From positions 350,853-414,852 of the forward strand of contig JAJPKA010000018.1 in the NCBI GenBank assembly GCA_021323945.1: a DNA stretch of 64,000 bases, written 5' to 3'. Below, in pieces: positions 35,249 to 43,035 of the stretch. The notes beneath the pieces are model-generated. The model was not told the origin of the DNA. It saw only the letters and a list, made by a program, of their open reading frames with translations, and searched no databases. Each line of letters begins with the position of its first letter. The first letter of the stretch is position 1. Position numbers and translations under genes: made by a program. The stretch is from Pseudomonadota bacterium (lineage in GTDB: Bacteria > Desulfobacterota > Binatia > Binatales > Binataceae).

Positions 35249-36031
35249 TCACGGCTTGACAAATTTCAGCACAAAACGGTCCTGATGGTGATCCAGCTTC
35301 CAGAAGGGCTCGGTCCGCGGATCCTTCGGATTGCGCAATACATCGGAAGTGGCGGCTAAGCGAAAGCCGGCCTTTTCAATCTCCTTGATTTCGAAGTTTT
35401 CGTCGATACGGTGAAGCGTATTGGCGTCATTGGCACCCGTCCCGGGCCGGGCACTGTTGTCAACGAGCCCGTAAATACCACCCGGCTTGAGGGCTGTGAA
35501 GACCGCACGATTGATAGCGTCACGGTTGAAACCACGTCCCACGATGTCATGGTAGTTCATGTTGATAATCACGGCATCAAGCGAGCCGGGTTTTACGGGT
35601 AAGAGGTGGGGTGAGTCGAAGGGCTCTTCGATCTCAACAACATTTGCCATTCCCGGCTCTTTGAGACGTGCCTTCCAGCTTGCGCCGGCCTCTTTGAGCC
35701 CAACGGTTTTCATGTTCTGCGAATAGACCTTTCCGGTCGGGCCGACGGTTCGCGCCAACAGCTCGGTCGTATATCCCCCGCCCGCCCACAGATCGGCCAC
35801 CTTCATTCCTGGCTGGATGCCGAAAAATGCCAATAGTTGCTCGGGTTTCCGTGAAGCATCAAGCTTGCGGTCGACAGCAGGCCGCTCGGGTGAATTTACC
35901 GCATTAATAATGTACTGAGGGATCTGGCCCGGGGCGCGCTCGTGCTCGAGCTCAGCCGGCAGAACTGATGTGCAAGGTATAATCAACAGTATTAGCAGGA
36001 TTAAAATTTCGACCGATGAATTTCGTTTCAA
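35249..36031 (-). CDS. Class I SAM-methyltransferase with export signal
   Basis: A 260-residue protein with an N-terminal signal peptide (ILILLILLIIPCTSVLPAE) and a Rossmann methyltransferase fold. The SAM loop is KVADLWAGGGYTTELLART, followed by GKVYSQNMKTVGLKEA, LDAVIINMNYHDIVGRGF and LKPGGIYGLVDNS. The putative lipobox has Pro before Cys, so lipid attachment is unlikely. An exported SAM-dependent enzyme is odd because SAM is cytosolic; a small family of such proteins exists in Proteobacteria, with unknown function. It is divergent from hemDE. Confidence 0.78.
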   Translation of the reverse strand: MKRNSSVEILILLILLIIPCTSVLPAELEHERAPGQIPQYIINAVNSPERPAVDRKLDASRKPEQLLAFFGIQPGMKVADLWAGGGYTTELLARTVGPTGKVYSQNMKTVGLKEAGASWKARLKEPGMANVVEIEEPFDSPHLLPVKPGSLDAVIINMNYHDIVGRGFNRDAINRAVFTALKPGGIYGLVDNSARPGTGANDANTLHRIDENFEIKEIEKAGFRLAATSDVLRNPKDPRTEPFWKLDHHQDRFVLKFVKP

Positions 36032-36123
36032 AGTTTCCCTCCTGCGTGCTTCGAATTGCTCATCACTGGCCGCAGTATACGGATAAACTATATTCTCAGT
36101 CAGCGGTGAAAGGCGGACAACAG

Positions 36124-38085
36124 ATGCCTAGCATCACGGATCAGTCGGAGCCGAATTTTCGCGGGCTGCGGGTTTTCGCGTTCGAGAGCCGAATGGCTGC
36201 CGAGACTGCAGCCCTCATCGAGCGCTTCGGGGGGCTTGCCACCGTCGTACCCGCCATGCGCGAAGTAGCCTTGGAGGACAATCACGCCGCTTTCGAATTT
36301 GCCGCTCGACTGTTAGCGCGACAGGTCGATGCTGTCGTGTTCCTGACAGGAGTCGGAGTGCGACAACTGTGGCGGGTAATGGAAACGCGATACGCGCGCG
36401 ACACACTGGTTGAGGCGACAAGAGAAATCATCAGCGTCGCCCGCGGCCCAAAATCGGTGCGCGCGTTGCACGAACTGGGAGTGGAGCCAACTATAACGAT
36501 CGGTGAACCGAATACGTGGCGCGAGGTTCTCTCCGCTCTTGACCGGCTGATGCAGTTGGCCGATAAGCGGATCGCTGTTCAGGAGTATGGCACCTCAAAC
36601 CACGACCTGATTGCCGGCTTGGAGGCACGTGGTGCGACGGTTTTCACTGTTCCTGTATACAGGTGGGCGCTGCCTCGGGAGCGCGAGCCGCTGCGGGAAG
36701 CGGCACGAGTCATCGCCGATTGTCAAGCGGACATCCTCCTGTTCACCAGCTCGGCTCAGGTGACGAATCTAATCCAGGTGGCCGAGGCCGCGGCTCTCGG
36801 CGATGAAATGAGGCGCGGTATGTCGACCTGCGTGATTGGGTCGATTGGCCCAGTGTGTTCGCAGGCACTGCGCAGTCATAATATCGAGCCCGATTTCGAG
36901 CCGGCGCACCCGAAACTGGGTCATTTGATTAAGGAAGCGGCACAGCGGGCGGCAGAAATTCTTGGGGAAAAGCGGCGCTCACCCGCTTTGCGGGTTCGGG
37001 TCGAGGACTCATTGCAAGACAAGTCAGCTGCCAACGGAAGTTCGAGCCTGGACATGCTTGCCAACCACCCGCTGATGCGAGCTTGCCGCCGCGAGACAAC
37101 GCCTTACACACCGATCTGGCTAATGCGGCAGGCGGGTCGGTATCTGCCGCAGTATAGGCGGGTGCGCGAGCGGTACTCCTTCCTCGAAATGTGCCGCAGG
37201 CCAGAGGTAGCGGCCGAGGTGACGCTGTCCGCGGTCGAGCAACTGAAGGTCGACGCCGCGATAATCTTTGCGGACATTTTATTGCCGTTGCTGCCGCTGG
37301 GGGTCGGCCTCAGCTACGAGCGAGGTGACGGGCCGATAGTCGAACGCCCCGTACGGACCGCTGCCGACCGGCGCAAACTCCCAGACATGCCGACCGTGGA
37401 ATCGCTCTCGTTTGTCGCTGACGCGATCGAAATTGTCCGAGGTGCGTTGTCAAATCGAATACCAATCATCGGATTCGCTGGGGCTCCGTTCACCCTGGCT
37501 TCTTATTTGATAGAAGGCGGCGCGTCGCGTCAGTATCAGGCAACAAAAACGCTCATGTACACTGACTCGGCACTGTGGCATCAGATAATGGAGTTGCTCG
37601 CGCGGATCACGACGGAGTATCTCAAGCTACAAATCGAGGCCGGCGCCAGCATCGTACAACTCTTCGACAGTTGGGTAGGCAGTCTCGGTCCGGACGACTA
37701 TCGTCGCTTTGTGTTGCCCTATACCAGTCGAGTCATCAGTTCGGTACCCGATCATGTCCCCGTCATCCACTTCGGCACAATCACGAGCGGTCTGCTTGAG
37801 TTGATGCGCGAAGCTGGCGGCGATGTGATTGGTCTCGATTGGCGGGTCGATCTGGCAGACGCCTGGAAGCGTTTGGGTCCGGGCGTCGGAGTCCAAGGCA
37901 ATCTTGACCCAGTCGCATTGTTTGCCGAGATCCCTGAAATCCGGCGCCGCGCTAGTGAGATCCTGGACCGTGCTGGAGGACGACCAGGCCACATCTTCAA
38001 CCTCGGGCACGGCGTTCTACCGGAGACCCCTGTTGATCATGTTCGCGCGTTGGTTGACATGGTTCACGAGATGAGTACGAAGTAG
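36124..38085 (+). CDS. hemDE: Fused uroporphyrinogen-III synthase / uroporphyrinogen decarboxylase
   Basis: A 653-residue fusion of two successive haem/sirohaem pathway enzymes. Residues about 13-275 are HemD (VFAFESRMAAETAALIERFG, VVFLTGVGVRQLW, RGPKSVRALHELG, LLFTSSAQVTNLIQVA, CVIGSIGPVCSQALR). After a linker rich in charged residues, about 312-653 are HemE (PIWLMRQAGRYLPQYR, IIFADILLPLLPLGVG with the catalytic Asp, GFAGAPFTLASYLIEGG, QLFDSWVGSLG, HFGTITSGLLELMREAG). Both halves look complete. ATG 36124 is chosen because AAGGCGGA precedes it; the open frame to 36016 adds nothing conserved. Fusion would channel uroporphyrinogen III directly. Confidence 0.92.
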   Translation: MPSITDQSEPNFRGLRVFAFESRMAAETAALIERFGGLATVVPAMREVALEDNHAAFEFAARLLARQVDAVVFLTGVGVRQLWRVMETRYARDTLVEATREIISVARGPKSVRALHELGVEPTITIGEPNTWREVLSALDRLMQLADKRIAVQEYGTSNHDLIAGLEARGATVFTVPVYRWALPREREPLREAARVIADCQADILLFTSSAQVTNLIQVAEAAALGDEMRRGMSTCVIGSIGPVCSQALRSHNIEPDFEPAHPKLGHLIKEAAQRAAEILGEKRRSPALRVRVEDSLQDKSAANGSSSLDMLANHPLMRACRRETTPYTPIWLMRQAGRYLPQYRRVRERYSFLEMCRRPEVAAEVTLSAVEQLKVDAAIIFADILLPLLPLGVGLSYERGDGPIVERPVRTAADRRKLPDMPTVESLSFVADAIEIVRGALSNRIPIIGFAGAPFTLASYLIEGGASRQYQATKTLMYTDSALWHQIMELLARITTEYLKLQIEAGASIVQLFDSWVGSLGPDDYRRFVLPYTSRVISSVPDHVPVIHFGTITSGLLELMREAGGDVIGLDWRVDLADAWKRLGPGVGVQGNLDPVALFAEIPEIRRRASEILDRAGGRPGHIFNLGHGVLPETPVDHVRALVDMVHEMSTK

Positions 38086-38118
38086 ACTTCAGCGCGCTCG
38101 CTAAGGACCCGATAACAT

Positions 38119-38135
38119 CTCGTGTCCGACACGAG
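38119..38135 (+). terminator. Hairpin downstream of hemDE
   Basis: CTCGTGT-CCG-ACACGAG, a perfect 7-bp stem 34 bases after the hemDE stop. No T-tract follows, so termination is only possible, not shown. Confidence 0.35.
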
Positions 38136-38233
38136 TTGCGGGAGCACTAATCCTTACCCTGGCCCTTGGACTTTTTGTCCACACGTTCGGGAGCTTTTTC
38201 CGACCTGCATTCGTCTGTTATAGGAGCATCATC

Positions 38234-38404
38234 ATGCCCTGGGATGAGACGTACTACCCAAAATCGATGCGCAATCTGCCGTTACCAGTGCGACTCAAGG
38301 CTATCGAGATCGCGAATGCGCTGCTTGAGGAAGGTTACGAGGAGGGGACGGCGATCCGGATTGCGATTGCCAAGGCCAAGGAATGGTCCCAATCACACGA
38401 ATAA
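38234..38404 (+). CDS. 56-residue YdaT-like small conserved protein
   Basis: A short gene: ATG 38234 with TAGGAG seven bases upstream, TAA at 38402-38404. The protein starts MPWDETYYPKSMRNLPLPVR and continues KAIEIANALLEEGYEEGTAI, then RIAIAKAKEW near the end. This matches a widespread small-protein motif (MPW...YP.SM.NL...VR.KAI.IANALL.EGY) that I recall from the N-terminus of Bacillus YdaT-like proteins. Function unknown. Confidence 0.75.
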   Translation: MPWDETYYPKSMRNLPLPVRLKAIEIANALLEEGYEEGTAIRIAIAKAKEWSQSHE

Positions 38405-38412
38405 ACAATCCT

Positions 38413-39105
38413 TCAATTGACAGCTGATTGGAATCCGAGGTTCAAGCTGACATGCACAACTCCGTTTTCATAAGAGTTGTGCGAGACGAAGCCACTGTTG
38501 GCAAAGACCTCGAGCATTTGGTGATTAGCCCCCAACACATCCGCGCTGAATTCGCTGATTCCATTTTTTCGCGCAATTGTCGCAAGGTGTTTCAACAGCA
38601 GAGTGCCAATACCGAGACCTTGGTACTCATCGAGCACCGCGAAGGCGACTTCCGCACGAGGCCGATTATCGGTGCGAATATACCGGCCCACTCCAACAAA
38701 CCGCTCATGTGCCTCCACGCCGACTGTAGCAGCGAGTCCCGCATGATTGACAAAGTCCAGTTCGGTGAGACGGCGGAGCTCATCGTCGGAGAGCGATCGC
38801 TTAATGCCAAAGAATCGGAAGTAGACCGACTTCTCGCTCAAACCCTCAAAGTGCCGCGTTAGACGTTGCTTATCATCCGGGCGTATTGCGCGGATCAGCA
38901 CGCCGGTGCCGTTGCGCAAGACCTCCCAAACCGAGTAGTTAGCCGGATCTTTGGTCTCTGGCTGAGCTTTGAGCTGTATTCTTGTGTCCACCCGATTTCG
39001 TTTATCCACTTTACCGAAGACGCTTTCCCGAGTGGATACGTTCCCCTTGAAGAATGGCCAGGGGCACGCCCCGCTATCGTGGCGGAGTTGACTTAGGGGT
39101 CGCAC
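38413..39105 (-). CDS. GNAT N-acetyltransferase, Pat-like domain
   Basis: Up to 230 residues. A GNAT domain occupies about 65-215, with GVLIRAIRPDDKQRLTRHFE, SEKSVYFRFFGIKR, the acetyl-CoA loop DEYQGLGIGTLLLKHLA and a C-terminal VFANSGFV. It is close to the acetyltransferase half of Pat/PatZ-type protein lysine acetyltransferases but lacks the acetyl-CoA-synthetase half and any cyclic-nucleotide domain. The 65 residues before the domain are unconserved, so the start (GTG at 39105) may lie further in. Target unknown; possibly a protein-acetylation regulator. Confidence 0.78.
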   Translation of the reverse strand: MRPLSQLRHDSGACPWPFFKGNVSTRESVFGKVDKRNRVDTRIQLKAQPETKDPANYSVWEVLRNGTGVLIRAIRPDDKQRLTRHFEGLSEKSVYFRFFGIKRSLSDDELRRLTELDFVNHAGLAATVGVEAHERFVGVGRYIRTDNRPRAEVAFAVLDEYQGLGIGTLLLKHLATIARKNGISEFSADVLGANHQMLEVFANSGFVSHNSYENGVVHVSLNLGFQSAVN

Positions 39106-39360
39106 AGCGGACGGCGGGTGGTTTCAGCATCATGCCTGCACAGACCTAAACATTATGAAGTGTGCCTTCCGGCAGTCCGGTTTCGGCTCGAGCCCTCACA
39201 CGATCAGGTTTATGCCGATTGCACGAGATCCAGGGGAAGGCATTTGAGTCCGGTCGCCTCCCTGAAAAGCACACTCGAAAATTACCTCACAATTGGGCCG
39301 GTGGCATTCAACCTGCAACACCTTCTGAGAGTGTTCAAGGCAAACCCGAGGAGGTAAGCA

Positions 39361-39792
39361 ATGGAACCGACGAAGGTTCGGGATGTCATGACGGCACCGG
39401 TGGTCACGCTCAGACGCAACGACAAGCTCACTCTCGCCGACGATCTGATGCGACTTGGGAGGATCCGCCATCTTCCCATAGTTGACGATGATGGCGAGCA
39501 GTTGGTCGGTATCCTGAGTCAGCGCGACCTTTTTCGTGGCGCCCTCGCTCAGGCACTCGGTTACGGCCGGTACGCCCAAGGCCGGCTGCTGGAAATGTTC
39601 TCGATAAAGGAAGTGATGACAACCGACGTCATTACGACCAGCCCCGAGACTCTACTGACGGAGGCAGCCAGAGTTTTGATGGAACGCAAGATCGGCTGTC
39701 TTCCGGTGGTAGAGAACGGACGTCTGGTCGGAATCATAACCGAAAGCGATTTCGTCGCTCTGGTAGCACGACAGGCGCAAGAAGCGGGATAA
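39361..39792 (+). CDS. Two-CBS-domain protein
   Basis: A 143-residue protein made only of two CBS domains: KVRDVMTAPVVTLRRNDKLT to GILSQRDLF, then SIKEVMTTDVITTSPETLL to VGIITESDFVALV. Pairs of CBS domains bind adenine nucleotides and sense energy status. GAGGAGGT precedes the ATG. It sits among stress genes (OsmC, Usp, GNAT). The 255 bases before it hold no convincing gene. Confidence 0.9.
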   Translation: MEPTKVRDVMTAPVVTLRRNDKLTLADDLMRLGRIRHLPIVDDDGEQLVGILSQRDLFRGALAQALGYGRYAQGRLLEMFSIKEVMTTDVITTSPETLLTEAARVLMERKIGCLPVVENGRLVGIITESDFVALVARQAQEAG

Positions 39793-39883
39793 CTGCGTTC
39801 GCAAAGAATTCATGCCCGGTGCTCGTGCGCGGACGTTATTGAAATAAGGTTCGGGGCGCCAGGTCGCGGCAACCAGGAAAAGA

Positions 39884-40318
39884 TCAAATCATCACAACTT
39901 CAGGTTCTAGTTGAACAGGGGTCGACAGTGAAGCCGAAACCAGACAAGTCTCTTCACTCCTGCGTAGAACCCTCAACGCTTTTTCTCTACTTTCACCTGC
40001 CTGAATTGTCAGGCGCGGACGAAGAATAATGCTGGTAAAACGGGTCACTCCCTCCTTGCGGTCGACGGTGCCCTGCGTGCTTAACTCCAAAGACAAGTAC
40101 TCAAGCCTGGAGGCGCGAGCTACGACTTTGAGCGTCAGAGCAAAACAAGTTTCCACAGCGGCTAATAGTAACTGTTCGGGACTCCAGGCATCACCCGGTC
40201 CGTCGAAGTCTCGGGGCGCTGCAGCTCGAAGATCGGGCAAACCCGGGGCTGATATGCGACAATATCCGTCAGCTCTCAGAGATGCTTCCGCGCTATAGAC
40301 ATGCGGTAGTGGCTTCAT
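39884..40318 (-). CDS. OsmC-family peroxide/stress protein
   Basis: A 144-residue OsmC-like protein. Such proteins reduce organic hydroperoxides with two cysteines: here one in SPEQLLLAAVETCFALTL and one in EETCLVSASLSTPVQLEPEV. The N-terminal half shows PGLPDLRAAAPRDFDGPGDA. A strong AAGGAGGAG precedes the ATG at 40318. It is convergent with the CBS gene. Confidence 0.88.
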   Translation of the reverse strand: MKPLPHVYSAEASLRADGYCRISAPGLPDLRAAAPRDFDGPGDAWSPEQLLLAAVETCFALTLKVVARASRLEYLSLELSTQGTVDRKEGVTRFTSIILRPRLTIQAGESREKALRVLRRSEETCLVSASLSTPVQLEPEVVMI

Positions 40319-40852
40319 AAGCTCCTCCTTCTTTCGGTCCAGAGATAACCGAGGCGCCGGACGCGCATCAGTTCATCCCCGAAATCTCGATGAGCAATTG
40401 CGCTAAGTCCCAGCCGCCTTGAGCGATGGATTCGCCGATGAGAATCGCTACGTTCGTCCTGCAACTGAAGAATTCGCTTTGACTATCCATCATGAGCGGG
40501 ATATCGATTCCTATCCCGGCAGGGCATGCTGCTGAAGTTGCCCGGCAAGTAGTAAACCACCTTGCGCCCACGTGCTGAACTCTCTCGGCGTAAAAATAGA
40601 TGTGACCTGATGAGATGCATACCTAGTATTTGAGGACCGCGCCGGCGGCAGGAGCTGAGGTGGAGTAATATGTACGTAACTGCTCGATCTTTCGCGCCGT
40701 GATGCGCGCCGCGAGCTCCAGGGGACTGACTAACTGCTATACTGATCGCCATCGAACCACGTGCCGCAATCAAGTGGACCACCGGGGTCCGCCGTTGTCA
40801 CTTTGTGACCATTTTCATGCTCCGCCGTCGTGGCCTCGCGCGTCCGCGTCAA
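40319..40852. other. 534-base intergenic region
   Basis: Between osmC and the usp gene, both on the minus strand. Several short frames occur, but none has a ribosome-binding site or a recognisable protein. The most gene-like is a minus-strand stretch encoding SQSEFFSCRTNVAILIGESI near 40400-40490. It may be the remnant of a small gene or chance. I see no repeat or clear promoter. Confidence 0.4.
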
Positions 40853-41290
40853 TTACGCCGATGCGGCTTGTTTTGAGGCGGCTGGCCGTATGGTTAAAAC
40901 CGGGCAGAGCGCTTCGCGCAGGACCTTTTCGGCAACGCTGCCGAGGACGACGCGAGCAAGACCTTTTCGGCCATGTGTGGCCATCACAATCAGATCGGCG
41001 CCGAGTTCATCTGCCATCTGAATCGTCAACGCAGCTGGATCACCTTCGCGAACCAATAGGTCATGGATGATCTGATCGCCAAGCTGACTGCGAGCAAAAT
41101 GTTCCAGGTTGCGGCGCGCCAGCTCGGCAACTGGCGGATACGGTTCAGTGGCAACCCCATAGAGGTTGGGGATGACATGCAGCAGGTAAAGCGTGCCACC
41201 CAGATCCAATATCTTGTAGGCGAAGTGCAGCGCTGCAGCAGAATTCTGGTCAAAATCGACCGGGCACAGGATCTTTTTAAATTGAAGCAT
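40853..41290 (-). CDS. Universal stress protein A family (copy 1)
   Basis: A 145-residue single-domain UspA protein. It begins FKKILCPVDFDQNSAAALHF and carries the ATP-binding signature THGRKGLARVVLGSVAEKVL (G-2x-G-9x-G-S) and LCPVLTIR. Proteins of this type bind ATP and help survival in stasis and anoxia. AGGAGAGAG precedes the ATG. It lies downstream of the potassium-channel gene's reading direction, with about 120 bases between them and no shared operon evident. Confidence 0.92.
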   Translation of the reverse strand: MLQFKKILCPVDFDQNSAAALHFAYKILDLGGTLYLLHVIPNLYGVATEPYPPVAELARRNLEHFARSQLGDQIIHDLLVREGDPAALTIQMADELGADLIVMATHGRKGLARVVLGSVAEKVLREALCPVLTIRPAASKQAASA

Positions 41291-41409
41291 ATAACTCTCT
41301 CCTATCGAGTGCTTGCATGGCTAAGGTTTTGGCTCACAACCGAACCCGTCCTTTCGGCTCAAAGATGAGGGAAACCATTTGGGCGCACGCCATGCATGTC
41401 TGCTACACG

Positions 41410-42411
41410 TCACTTTGCGAAGCCTTGAGCGAGAACTTGAAGGCTTGGGCGACTACCAATTGCCACCAATAAGTCACCCGGCTGGATTTCGGTGCGCGCA
41501 TCGGGGACTAGGGTCATTGGTTCCGATCCCCGCTTCAGGCCAACAATTCTGAGGCGGTCGGCGTTATGCTCCAGGCTGCCGATCGTTCTTCCAGCCAGAC
41601 TGCTTCCGGGCTCAACTCGCACTTCTTCGAGCCCAAATTCTTCCGGGCGAAGACCAGGCAGCAGCAGATCGAGAAAGTCGACCACCGAGGGACGAGCGAT
41701 CGTGTTAGCGATGCGCATCGCACTCCAATGATAGGAAGAGATGGGTTGATCGACACCAGCGAGCTGAAGATGCTTGAGGCCTAATTCGGATTCGGCTCTG
41801 GCATGGATGCGGATATGGGGATTACGGTTTCTGGCTGACAGTGCAATGAAGACGTTGTCGGGATCGGATGCCGTCGCGATCACAATTGCGCTCGCGGTGT
41901 CGATGCCAGCCCGCGCGAGCGTGTGTTCCTCCAGCGCCGAGCCGAGAACGTAGGGCTCGCCCGTCTGCGCGAGGATGTCCTCTTTTTCCGGGTCTTTCTC
42001 AATTATAACCAGCGTGGTGGCGTGACGGCGTAATTCCTCGACCACCACCCGGCCGAAACGGCCATAACCACATACGATGACATGTCGGCGAAGCCGTTGA
42101 ATTTTATGCATCATTGCGCTGCGACCAATTAACTCCCGCAATTGGCCGCCAACCACCATTTCGGTGACGGCCGCCAGAACGTAATAGGCGGTGCCCACGC
42201 CGGTCAGGATAAGTGCAATTGTGAAAACCGTGCCTCGCGTATCGAGCGGTTTGACCTCTCCGTACCCCACGGTCGTAATCGTGATAACCGTCATAAAGAG
42301 GGCATCTTCGAACCGCATGCGCTCCAACAGCATATAGCCGCCCGTGCCAACCGCGATGAGCAACGCAATCAGGCCCAATGCGATTAGTAGCCGCTGTTTC
42401 CCCAACTCCAT
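41410..42411 (-). CDS. Potassium channel with RCK (TrkA-N/TrkA-C) domains
   Basis: A 333-residue ligand-gated K+ channel protein of MthK/Kch type. The N-terminal 85 residues hold two membrane helices (LLIALGLIALLIAVGTGGYM and TVFTIALILTGVGTAYYVLA) around the selectivity filter ITTVGYGEVKPLD. An RCK-N domain follows (RRHVIVCGYGRFGRVVVEEL, VIIEKDPEKEDILAQ), then RCK-C (AGRTIGSLEHNADRLRIVGL, GDLLVAIGS). The ATG at 42411 starts the protein MELGKQRLLIALG. Likely role: potassium flux controlled by cytosolic ligand or redox state. Confidence 0.92.
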   Translation of the reverse strand: MELGKQRLLIALGLIALLIAVGTGGYMLLERMRFEDALFMTVITITTVGYGEVKPLDTRGTVFTIALILTGVGTAYYVLAAVTEMVVGGQLRELIGRSAMMHKIQRLRRHVIVCGYGRFGRVVVEELRRHATTLVIIEKDPEKEDILAQTGEPYVLGSALEEHTLARAGIDTASAIVIATASDPDNVFIALSARNRNPHIRIHARAESELGLKHLQLAGVDQPISSYHWSAMRIANTIARPSVVDFLDLLLPGLRPEEFGLEEVRVEPGSSLAGRTIGSLEHNADRLRIVGLKRGSEPMTLVPDARTEIQPGDLLVAIGSRPSLQVLAQGFAK

Positions 42412-43035
42412 TACGGAGAGAGTTTACCGCCGAGCAAAGCGCGGCACGATCCCGCCACCATCTCACAGCAGGTTTGATTCCCGATATCCCAACAATTACT
42501 TAGGTTTGCTCTGCACCTTGACAGCAAGTTGCCTGCCAGGTTGATGCCGGGAAACGGGATCGCGGTTGGACTGGCGACGGGGCTAGCTGCGAAGCGAGGC
42601 GTTTGAGTTTCGATGACACGAACGAAGTGGCGAGCCACGGTGGCGCTTCAGGCTACATGTTCGCTCTCTGTAAACGGTCTTTCTAGAGACTTGAGTTATC
42701 CTGAACCAGAAAACTGCTACATGGGGCGGCGCGTCGAAGTGCACGAAATGTTGCCAGGGGATACATCTTTGAGCTGCATCCACCGATACGCCTCTTTGAG
42801 CGGATGGAAAGATGTGGCCGCCGCGATTTCGTTAGCCGGAGTCGTTATTAACACGCCATCAACCGAAAGTGCGCCAGTTCTGCGTCCACCGGAAACGAAC
42901 AACCGTCGCCGCGGAAGACGGCTCCTCGGGTTCGGCGATCAGTACTCACGGTCGCCTGGGTTCGTGTTTCCGTAAGCGTAAAGGGTATGGTACGGTCCTT
43001 TTTCTACCGGATACTGACTCAGTAGCAAGCGACAA
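42412..43035. other. 624-base region upstream of the sigma-54 activator
   Basis: Divergent between the K+ channel and the sigma-54-dependent activator. A plus-strand frame at 42613-42975 is open but its translation looks random. TGGTACG at 42989 resembles the -24 half of a sigma-54 promoter, but the -12 half is poor. No repeat or RNA gene seen. Confidence 0.4.

Noticed and set aside
36016..36123. N-terminal extension of hemDE
   Set aside because: The 36 extra residues are unconserved and overlap the divergent methyltransferase start; ATG 36124 has a good ribosome-binding site.
39118..39357. 79-residue frame before the CBS gene
   Set aside because: No ribosome-binding site, no family match, unusual composition.
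42613..42975. 120-residue frame upstream of the sigma-54 activator
   Set aside because: Composition looks random, there is no ribosome-binding site and no family resemblance.
42989..43005. Possible sigma-54 promoter (TGGTACG)
   Set aside because: The -12 half (TTTTT instead of TTGC) is too poor to support it.
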